A DNA stretch of 5,777 nt from Deltaproteobacteria bacterium (GTDB taxonomy: Bacteria > Desulfobacterota > Deferrimicrobia > Deferrimicrobiales > Deferrimicrobiaceae), in assembly GCA_017889845.1 (NCBI GenBank), contig JAGGAJ010000116.1, positions 1-5,777 of the forward strand. Direction: 5' to 3'. Positions 1-5,229 of the stretch are shown here, piece by piece. The position numbers and the translations under genes are program-made. The notes under the pieces are model-generated. The model searched no databases, was not told the origin of the DNA, and saw only the letters and a list, made by a program, of their open reading frames with translations. Each line of letters starts with the position of its first letter. Within the stretch, counting starts at the first letter, position 1.

Positions 1-2
1 TC

Positions 3-773
3 CGGAGGGTGGAACGGACCGGGCAGGGCGTCGTCGAGCGGTGGGTCACCATGGACGAGTTCCACAAGGAGTTCGACTCCCTCCCCTTCTCCGTGAAGGC
101 GGACCTGTTCATCCCGGCGGGGGGCCGGCCCGAGACGATCGACGGGTCGAACTGGAAGAGGTACCTGGCGGAGGACGGCGCCCCGTCGGCCCCAGTGATC
201 GTGGAGGGAGCGAACTCCTTCATTACGCCGGAGGCCCGGGGGAAGCTCCAGGAGAGCGGAACGGTGATCCTGCGGGACGCCTCCGCGAACAAGTGCGGCG
301 TGATCTCCTCCTCGTACGAGATCATCGCCAACCTCCTGATGAGCGAGAGGGAGTTCCTCGACCACAAGGAGGAGTACGTCCGGGACGTGCTCGCCATCCT
401 GGAGAAGCGCGCGGGGGACGAGGCCGAGCTGATCTTCCGGCGCCGGAAGGATTCCGGCGGGAAGACTCCGTACACGGAGATCTCCAACGCCCTGAGCTGG
501 GAGATCAACGGCCACTACGCGCAGCTGTTCGACTTTTTCCGTGCCCGGCGGGAGCTCGCCCTGGCCCGCCCCTTCCGGGACGCCATCATGGCCCACCTGC
601 CGGCGTTCGTCCGGGAGCACCCGAAGTTCCGGGGGCGGGTGCGCAACCTCCCCCCGAAATACCTCGCCGCGATCCTCGCCGCGGAGATCGCAACCACGAT
701 CGTGTACCGGGGAGGCTTCGAACGGAACCTGGAGGGGGACCTCCGCAGCTACCTGGGCCGGATGTTCGGGTAG
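3..773 (+). CDS. NAD-dependent glutamate dehydrogenase, large type (C-terminal part, 5' end cut by window)
   Basis: This is the C-terminal part of a large NAD-linked glutamate dehydrogenase, a cytoplasmic enzyme that interconverts glutamate and 2-oxoglutarate plus ammonia. The frame is open to the left window edge, so the true start lies outside; the GTG at 9 is only the first possible start inside the window. Counting from that GTG, family-typical segments are ADLFIPAGGRPETI (31-44), a conserved NW at 48-49, VEGANSFITPEAR (65-77) and DASANKCGVISSSYEI (90-105). The first two and the VEGAN segment belong to the C-terminal nucleotide-binding fold shared by Glu/Leu/Phe/Val dehydrogenases. The remaining roughly 150 residues are a mainly helical tail of the kind found in large GDHs and absent from the small hexameric enzymes. 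Pyruvate kinase starts 4 bases after the stop, suggesting co-transcription. The family call is firm; the exact subfamily is less certain because the catalytic domain is not visible. Confidence 0.82.
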   Translation, partial: RRVERTGQGVVERWVTMDEFHKEFDSLPFSVKADLFIPAGGRPETIDGSNWKRYLAEDGAPSAPVIVEGANSFITPEARGKLQESGTVILRDASANKCGVISSSYEIIANLLMSEREFLDHKEEYVRDVLAILEKRAGDEAELIFRRRKDSGGKTPYTEISNALSWEINGHYAQLFDFFRARRELALARPFRDAIMAHLPAFVREHPKFRGRVRNLPPKYLAAILAAEIATTIVYRGGFERNLEGDLRSYLGRMFG

Positions 774-777
774 CGGC

Positions 778-2217
778 GTGAAGCTGCCCGGCCGAAAGAC
801 CCGGATCGTCTGCACCATCGGGCCGGCCTCCGACTCCCCGGAGGTCATGGAGCAGCTGCTCCTGGCGGGGATGGACGTGGCACGCCTGAACTTCTCCCAC
901 GGCGCGTTCGAATACCACCGGCGGATCATCGACAACCTGCGCAAAGCCTCCCGCGGGACGGGCCGGCGGCTCGCCATCATGGCGGACCTGCCGGGGCCGA
1001 AGATGCGCATCGGCTCCGTGGCCGGCGAGCCGGTCCAGCTCCGGGCGGGAGACCCGTTCACCCTGACGACCGACGACGTCGTCGGCGACGGAACCCGCGC
1101 GTCCGTCTCCTTCCCGCGCCTGCCCGCCTCGGTCCACCCGGGGAACACGCTCTTCCTGAACGACGGGGTCATCCGCCTCGAGGTGGAGGAGGTGCGGGGG
1201 AACGACGTGGCGTGCCGCGTGACGGCCGGCGGCGAGCTGCGCTCCCGGAAAGGTCTGAACGTCCCCGGGGTCGACCTCGGGATCGGCGCCTTCACGGAGC
1301 GGGACCATGAATGCCTGCGGTTCGCCATGGAGAGCGGCATCGACGCCGTGAGCCAGTCGTTCGTCGCCTCGGCGGAAGATTTACACGCGGTGCGCCGCGC
1401 GGCCCGCGCCCTCGAACGCGACCCGTTCCTCATCGCCAAGATCGAGCGGGCCGTCGCCCTCGACCGGATCGACGGGATCCTCGCGGCCGCCGACGGCATC
1501 ATGGTGGCCCGGGGCGACCTGGGGGTCGAGATCCCGATCGAGCGGATCGCCATCGAGCAGAAGCGGCTCGTCCGCAGCGCGAACCTGCTCGGCAAGCCGG
1601 TCATCACGGCGACCCAGATGCTCGAGTCGATGATGGAAAACGCCCGGCCGACGCGTGCCGAGGCCACCGACGTGGCGAACGCCGTCATCGACGGGACCGA
1701 CTGCGTGATGCTCTCCGGCGAGTCCGCCATGGGGAAATACCCGGTCGAGGCGGTCCGAACCCTCGCCCGGATCGCGGAGGCGGCGGAGCCGCACCGGGCG
1801 GGCCAGTTCGCCCGGGAGGCGATGAGGTCGGTGATCGACTCGGGGGACGTGGCCCCGGCGGACCTCGTCGCCATGAGCATCGAGAATATCCTCTCGAGGA
1901 TGTCCGTCGCCGCCGTCGTCGTGCCCACCCGCACCGGTTCCACCGCGCGGCAGCTCGCCCGGCTCCGCCTTCCCGTCTGGGTCACGGCGGCGGGCACCCG
2001 CGAGGAGACGTGCCAGGGGCTTCAGTTCTCCTACGGCATCTTCCCGGAGAAGCTCGAAGCGGCGCCAGCGGACTGGCGGGCCTGGGCGAAGGGTTGGGTG
2101 GCGGGGAAGGGCGTTCCGGGCGACTACCTGATCCTGTACGAGGGCCCTTCGCCGGAACACCCGGACGTTGCGCAGCGGATCGAGGTGATCGACCTCCGCA
2201 TGCGTCCGGGGAACTGA
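778..2217 (+). CDS. pyk: pyruvate kinase
   Basis: Pyruvate kinase (479 aa) transfers phosphate from phosphoenolpyruvate to ADP in the last step of glycolysis, in the cytoplasm. I chose the GTG at 778 because translation then begins VKLPGRKTRIVCTIGPAS, the normal N-terminus of the family; the frame is open further upstream but that part overlaps the dehydrogenase and has no homologous look. Visible active-site elements are R36, N38 and S40 in ARLNFSHG, K221 and the metal ligand E223 in IAKIE, D247 in ARGDLGVE, and ITATQMLESM with T277 and T279. A B domain lies between PGPKMRIG and KGLNVPG. The C-terminal alpha/beta domain carries TRTGSTAR (384-391), the usual effector-binding type loop, and is otherwise divergent. 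The B-domain border reads DLPGPKMR rather than the commoner DTKGPEIR, a variant I associate with a side branch of the family. There is no clear Shine-Dalgarno; the 4-base gap suggests translational coupling to the preceding gene. Confidence 0.93.
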   Translation: MKLPGRKTRIVCTIGPASDSPEVMEQLLLAGMDVARLNFSHGAFEYHRRIIDNLRKASRGTGRRLAIMADLPGPKMRIGSVAGEPVQLRAGDPFTLTTDDVVGDGTRASVSFPRLPASVHPGNTLFLNDGVIRLEVEEVRGNDVACRVTAGGELRSRKGLNVPGVDLGIGAFTERDHECLRFAMESGIDAVSQSFVASAEDLHAVRRAARALERDPFLIAKIERAVALDRIDGILAAADGIMVARGDLGVEIPIERIAIEQKRLVRSANLLGKPVITATQMLESMMENARPTRAEATDVANAVIDGTDCVMLSGESAMGKYPVEAVRTLARIAEAAEPHRAGQFAREAMRSVIDSGDVAPADLVAMSIENILSRMSVAAVVVPTRTGSTARQLARLRLPVWVTAAGTREETCQGLQFSYGIFPEKLEAAPADWRAWAKGWVAGKGVPGDYLILYEGPSPEHPDVAQRIEVIDLRMRPGN

Positions 2218-2242
2218 CGGTTCCGGCCCCGTCGCATTTTTT
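2215..2242 (+). terminator. probable intrinsic terminator after pyruvate kinase
   Basis: GACGG (2216-2220) pairs with CCGTC (2229-2233) around an 8-base loop, with a possible extra T-G pair at 2215/2234. After GCA come six T residues (2237-2242). The stem begins inside the TGA stop codon of pyruvate kinase. The stem is short (5-6 bp) but the position and T-run are right for a factor-independent terminator, which would separate the GDH-pyk unit from the channel gene. Confidence 0.5.
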
Positions 2243-2265
2243 CCCCTCGTTGATATAAATATTAT
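2231..2265 (+). promoter_or_regulatory. candidate promoter of the MscS-type channel gene
   Basis: This is the only strongly AT-rich patch in the plus-strand half. TATAAA (2254-2259) matches the -10 consensus at five of six positions and has GTCGCA (three of six against TTGACA) at 17-base spacing. TATTAT (2260-2265) is an alternative -10, also five of six. The patch lies between the likely terminator of the preceding gene and the ribosome binding site of the next one, where a promoter is expected. The -35 is weak, so either an activator is needed or this is only a fair match. Confidence 0.4.
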
Positions 2266-2271
2266 CCGTCT

Positions 2272-2283
2272 CCGGAATTCCGG
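2272..2283. promoter_or_regulatory. perfect 12-bp palindrome CCGGAATTCCGG, possible operator
   Basis: CCGGAATTCCGG is an exact inverted repeat without spacer. It lies 7-18 bases after the candidate -10 and ends 4 bases before the GGGAGGAG ribosome binding site of the channel gene, a position suited to a repressor or to an RNA structure near the start of translation. No regulator is recognisable in the window. In a GC-rich genome such a palindrome can also arise by chance. Confidence 0.3.
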
Positions 2284-2300
2284 TAACGGGAGGAGCCGCG

Positions 2301-3353
2301 ATGATCGTCGACATCCTGCAGCGGGAGTTCTACCACAACCGGGTGTCGGATTACCTGGTTTGCCTGGCGATCATCGCCGGCGGAGTCCTCTTCATCTGGG
2401 CTGTCGAGGCGCTGGCCCTTCGACGTCTGAAGAAGTGGGCGGATACGACCTCAACGACGATCGACAATTTCCTGATCGGCCGCGTGCGCAGTACGGGACT
2501 CCCCCTGGCGTATCTGGGGCTTTTCCAGGCCGCACTCCGGACCCTCTCGCTCACGCCCCGCGTCGAGCGGATCCTCGACGGGGCCGGGATCGTCCTCCTG
2601 ACGCTGCTCTCCATCGCGTTCGTCGTTGCGCTCATCCGGTACGCCTTCGAGGAGTACATCCGGAAGCGCGGGGAGGACGCCTCGCGGGATCGCGCCCTGA
2701 AAGGGGTTATCGGCATCGCCAAGGTGCTGGTGTGGGTCGCCGGCACCCTCTTCCTCCTCGACAATCTGGGGTTCCGGATCTCCACCGTGGTCGCCGGGCT
2801 CGGAATCGGCGGGATCGCGGTGGCCCTCGCAGCCCAGACGGTCCTTGGCGACCTGTTCGCCTACTTCACCATCCTGTTCGATCGCCCGTTCGAGATCGGC
2901 GACTTCGTCGTCGTCGGGGAGTTCCAGGGGACGGTGGAGCGCCTCGGGATCAAGACGACGCGGCTGGCGAGCCTCGGGGGGGAGCAGATCGTCATGTCGA
3001 ACAAGGACCTGACCGACTCGAGGGTCCGCAACTACAAGCGGATGGCGCGACGGCGCGTGGTGTTCCGCGTGGGGGTGACATACCAGACTCCGGCGGAGCA
3101 CCTCGGGGAGATTCCCGGGATCGTCGCGGACATCTTCCGGGAGATCGAGGGCATCGCGCTGGACCGGGTCCACTTCTTTTCCTTCGGGGACTTCAGCCTG
3201 GTCTACGAGATCGTCTATTTCGTCGACGGGAACGACTTCCCGAGGTACATGGACGCCCAGCAGAAGGTCAACCTCCGGATCTACGAGGAGTTCGGGAAGC
3301 GCCGGATCGAATTCGCCTACCCGACCCAGACCCTCTACCTGAACAAGGATTGA
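2301..3353 (+). CDS. MscS-family small-conductance mechanosensitive ion channel
   Basis: This 350-aa inner-membrane protein belongs to the MscS family, whose channels open under membrane tension and release solutes during hypo-osmotic shock. The start is well set by GGGAGGAG at 2288-2295, five bases before the ATG. Hydrophobic segments lie at about 16-40, 66-84, 94-115, 135-154 and 161-190, so it has more membrane passes than the three-helix E. coli MscS. The last is the pore-lining helix, with the Gly/Ala-rich pattern GLGIGGIAVALAAQ (166-179). It is followed by GDLFAYFTILFDRPFEIGDFV (183-203), which leads into the beta domain (about 195-250, including V-I/V-M-S-N-K at 231-235). The mixed alpha/beta cytoplasmic domain ends with FAYPTQTLYL (338-347), the usual end of the family. 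The gene appears to have its own promoter and converges on the radical SAM gene, whose read-through stop is only 9 bases away. The specific paralogue (MscS, YnaI or YbdG type) cannot be decided. Confidence 0.93.
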   Translation: MIVDILQREFYHNRVSDYLVCLAIIAGGVLFIWAVEALALRRLKKWADTTSTTIDNFLIGRVRSTGLPLAYLGLFQAALRTLSLTPRVERILDGAGIVLLTLLSIAFVVALIRYAFEEYIRKRGEDASRDRALKGVIGIAKVLVWVAGTLFLLDNLGFRISTVVAGLGIGGIAVALAAQTVLGDLFAYFTILFDRPFEIGDFVVVGEFQGTVERLGIKTTRLASLGGEQIVMSNKDLTDSRVRNYKRMARRRVVFRVGVTYQTPAEHLGEIPGIVADIFREIEGIALDRVHFFSFGDFSLVYEIVYFVDGNDFPRYMDAQQKVNLRIYEEFGKRRIEFAYPTQTLYLNKD

Positions 3354-3355
3354 AG

Positions 3356-3389
3356 GCGACCCCTACGGGGCCGGAATCGCACCCCCTCA
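3356..3389 (-). promoter_or_regulatory. bacterial SECIS element for the radical SAM gene
   Basis: On the minus strand, downstream of the TGA (3389-3387), GCGA (3380-3377) pairs with TCGC (3359-3356) and CCCC (3370-3367) pairs with GGGG (3363-3360). The apical loop is GTA (3366-3364), and a 6-base one-sided bulge separates the stems. The loop begins 21 bases after the TGA, has 3 bases and starts with G, which fits the general bacterial SECIS pattern (short upper stem, G in the first two loop positions, roughly 16-37 bases from UGA). The read-through stop TAG overlaps the loop, and the hairpin foot lies 2 bases from the stop codon of the converging channel gene. Confidence 0.65.
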
Positions 3390-4379
3390 GGTGAACCCGG
3401 ACCCGGCCGTGCAGGCGTAGCAGTAATCCCCCACCGCGATCTGCGTACCGGGGGGCGGAATATCCCGGACTTCCGAGACATGGATCTTCCTGCCCGACAG
3501 GAACCGGCCCGCGGCGAGGTGGAAGTCGCAGTCGAAGAGGTGTCCGTCCCACGAGATGGAGAGGAGCGTCCGGCACATGAGGCCCGCGACCGCACACGGG
3601 TTGAATCCGTCCGCGACGGCTTTCATGTACCGGTCGTAGTTCCCGGAATCCGAAAGCCACTCCCGGAACCGCCCGAGGGGGACGTTCGCGAAGGTGTACA
3701 GATCGTTGAACGTGATCCCCCACTTCCTCGCGAGGTCCCGGCGGAACCTTTTCTCCGCCAGGGGCTGCGGGGCGGGCAGGAACGCCCCGACGGGACTGGA
3801 TACGAGGTCGAGTTCCAGGCCGCTTCCCTCCACCCCGTACCTCGCGGCGTTCAGCTTCCGGAGCATGGCGATCCCCGCCCCGGCGGCGCCTGCGCCCCGC
3901 TGCGCATCTACCTGCGACGGGTCGGTGGACGGGAACGAGGCGACCAGAACCACGCGCCGGGCGACGCACAGGTCGAGGAGCGCCTCTCCCCCCGGCGTAT
4001 CCAGGGCCGAGAGATTGGAGCGCAGCATGAGGCGTGGGGTGAGAGCGGCAAGCCCCTCGATCAGGAACGGGAGGTCGGGCACCAGTTCGGGCGCCCCGCC
4101 GGTGATGTCGATGGCCTGGAACCGGAACCTTTCGGCGAAAGCGACGACCGCCTCCATGGTCTCCCGGGTCATGCACTCCCCGCGCCCCGGGCCGGCTTCC
4201 AGGTGGCAATGCCGGCAACGGAGGTTGCACAGGTACCCCGTGTTGACCTGGAGAGTTTGGACGCGGTCCCGGACCAGGGTGAGCCCGTGTCGCGCGAGGG
4301 TGTCCGCGAACGGCTCGACCCCTGCCGTTTCCCCGATGCCGGTCCCGATCCCCGGCCCTGTTCCGTTCTCTTCCGTCAT
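3363..4379 (-). CDS. arsS: ArsS-family (rSAM/selenodomain) radical SAM protein with C-terminal selenocysteine
   Basis: This is a cytoplasmic radical SAM enzyme of the family named for arsenosugar biosynthesis (ArsS, formerly rSAM/selenodomain, with a DUF3641-type C-terminal half). The start is the ATG at 4379, preceded by GGAAGG (4389-4384). TLQVNTGYLCNLRCRHC holds the CxxxCxxC ligands of the SAM [4Fe-4S] cluster (C51, C55, C58), and DITGGAPEL (91-99) is the SAM-binding glycine motif. The C-terminal part has C269 (GLMCR), C284 (WDGHLFDCDF), C320 and C323 (CYACTAG), probably ligands of a second cluster, plus an uncommon C262. A conventional reading stops at TGA 3387-3389 after CYACTAGSGFT. Family members normally continue with a GSSC-GG type ending. 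Decoding the TGA as selenocysteine (U331) gives GSGFT-U-GGAIPAP and a TAG stop at 3363-3365, 338 aa in all. A SECIS-like hairpin follows the TGA. The true substrate is inferred from the family only; no arsM lies nearby. Sec decoding is inferred from alignment and hairpin. Confidence 0.88.
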
Positions 4380-4401
4380 GGTGCCTTCCGCCGATCCGAT
4401 T

Positions 4402-5052
4402 TCACCCGTTACCTGCCACGATGTCCCGGATCGCCGCCACGATTTCCGCCGGTTCCATCCGAACGGTGTAATCCGGGTCCGCCTCCCCCGATCGGACGAT
4501 CCCGTTCTTGTCCAGCACGTAGGTCGCGGGTACGGGAAGCTCCCACCTCCCGGCGCCGTTGTACTTCTCCAGGTTGAGGCCGAACTTCTCCAGGTACAAC
4601 GACTTGACCTCCGCCGGGACCGTAAACCACAGCCGGTATTTCTTCATTACCCCGCTTGTCGCATCGCTCAGGATGTCGATGGGGATGCCGTGCTTCTCCG
4701 CCATCGTCAACGTGTTGTCCGGGAGTTCCGGACTGATGGCGATCAGGTCCGCCCCGAGCGACCGGATCACGGGCAATTCCTTCGCCAGAGCTGCCAGCTC
4801 CAGGTTGCAGTAGGGTCACCAGACTCCCCGGTAGAAGCTGAGGACCACCGGGCCCCTGGACAGGCGGTCGGAAAGACGCACCGTCTCCCCCCGCTGGTTC
4901 GGGAGTTCGAAGTCCGGAGCGGGTTCTCCGATGCGCAGGCCGGCGGCCCCCGATTCCCTCACCTGGGCGATCCCCCTGCGGATGACCGCCACGACCTCCG
5001 GCGGCCGGTTCCGTGACGCATCGAATTGCGCGAGTTTCTCCTTCAGCGACAT
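4402..5052 (-). CDS. peroxiredoxin-like selenoprotein (AhpC/TSA superfamily), UxxC active site
   Basis: This 216-aa thioredoxin-fold protein of the peroxiredoxin-like (AhpC/TSA) type probably reduces peroxides or disulfides in the cytoplasm; no signal peptide is visible. The ATG at 5052 is preceded by GGAGGG (5064-5059) at 6-base spacing. Residues 40-78 show the family pattern GEPAPDFELPNQRGETVRL then GPVVLSFYRGVW. The next codon is TGA (4818-4816), where homologues have the first cysteine of FYRGxWCPYC. The frame then continues without a break as PYCNLELAAL to a TGA stop at 4402-4404, giving U79-P-Y-C82. The C-terminal half has ISPE, ILSD, a WELPVPATYVLDKNGIV strand region and a terminal helix, all as in the family. 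The TGA at the catalytic cysteine, intact homology on both sides and a SECIS-like stem-loop argue for selenocysteine rather than a nonsense mutation. Conventional calling would split it into 5052-4816 and an artefactual downstream piece. It lies 22 bases upstream of arsS, probably in one operon. Confidence 0.92.
4785..4818 (-). promoter_or_regulatory. bacterial SECIS element for the peroxiredoxin-like gene
   Basis: Starting 12 bases after the TGA, the minus strand forms an 8-bp stem: 4803-4796 (CTGGAGCT) with 4792-4785 (AGCTCTGG), including two G-U pairs, closed by the 3-base loop GGC (4795-4793). Its five loop-proximal pairs are all Watson-Crick. Loop distance (20 bases from UGA), loop size and the leading GG fit the bacterial SECIS pattern. 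The stem lies wholly in coding sequence for NLELAALA, as bacterial elements must. Confidence 0.72.
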
Positions 5053-5064
5053 CCCGGTCCCTCC

Positions 5065-5229
5065 TCACTCCCCTTTCCATGGACTTTCCCGCGCTCCCGG
5101 GGGGACCTGCGGTTCGTGGATCCGCCAGCCATCGTCATACGGGATTCCGCCCTTGAAGTGTATCAGACTCTCCGCGAGGCCCGGGCCGGCGAACTTCCGG
5201 AGGGGGAATTTTCCTCTCCCGGCGTTTCT
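5065..5229 (-). other. start-less 54-codon open frame, possible displaced C-terminus of the VTT protein
   Basis: Relative to the VTT gene this frame is shifted +1 and is open from 5229 to a TGA at 5067-5065, only 12 bases before the peroxiredoxin ATG. It has no ATG, GTG or TTG, so it cannot start on its own. Its peptide includes FKGGIPYDDGWRIHEPQVPP, which I do not recognise but which looks protein-like. In the 24 codons after the A-run, 20 end in G or C, against 11 of 24 in the annotated frame. It may be the real 3' end of the VTT gene displaced by a one-base insertion in this sequence, a decayed remnant, or chance. Confidence 0.35.

Noticed and set aside
541..777. N-terminal extension of pyruvate kinase upstream of the GTG at 778
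   Set aside because: It overlaps the glutamate dehydrogenase frame and is Ser/Arg/Pro-rich; the family N-terminus begins at 778.
1311..2258. Plus-strand open frame inside pyruvate kinase
   Set aside because: Arg/Gly/Pro-rich shadow in another frame of a clear gene.
3268..4230. Long open frame on the minus strand overlapping the radical SAM gene
   Set aside because: Arg/Gly/Pro-rich shadow of the GC-rich arsS frame with no family motif.
4402..4776. Separate 124-codon gene starting at TTG 4776
   Set aside because: It is the C-terminal part of the peroxiredoxin-like selenoprotein; the frame continues upstream through TGA 4818-4816 with uninterrupted homology.
3480..5016. Long plus-strand open frames opposite arsS and the peroxiredoxin-like gene
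   Set aside because: Antisense shadows: low-complexity composition, no motifs, fully overlapped by well-supported genes.
4816..5052. Peroxiredoxin-like gene as a pseudogene with a nonsense codon
   Set aside because: The TGA is exactly at the catalytic Cys codon, codon bias and family motifs continue after it, and a SECIS-like hairpin is present.
5135..5137. TGA ending the VTT membrane protein as a third selenocysteine codon
   Set aside because: No redox motif surrounds it, the preceding residues have poor codon bias, and the following frame shows no recognisable protein.
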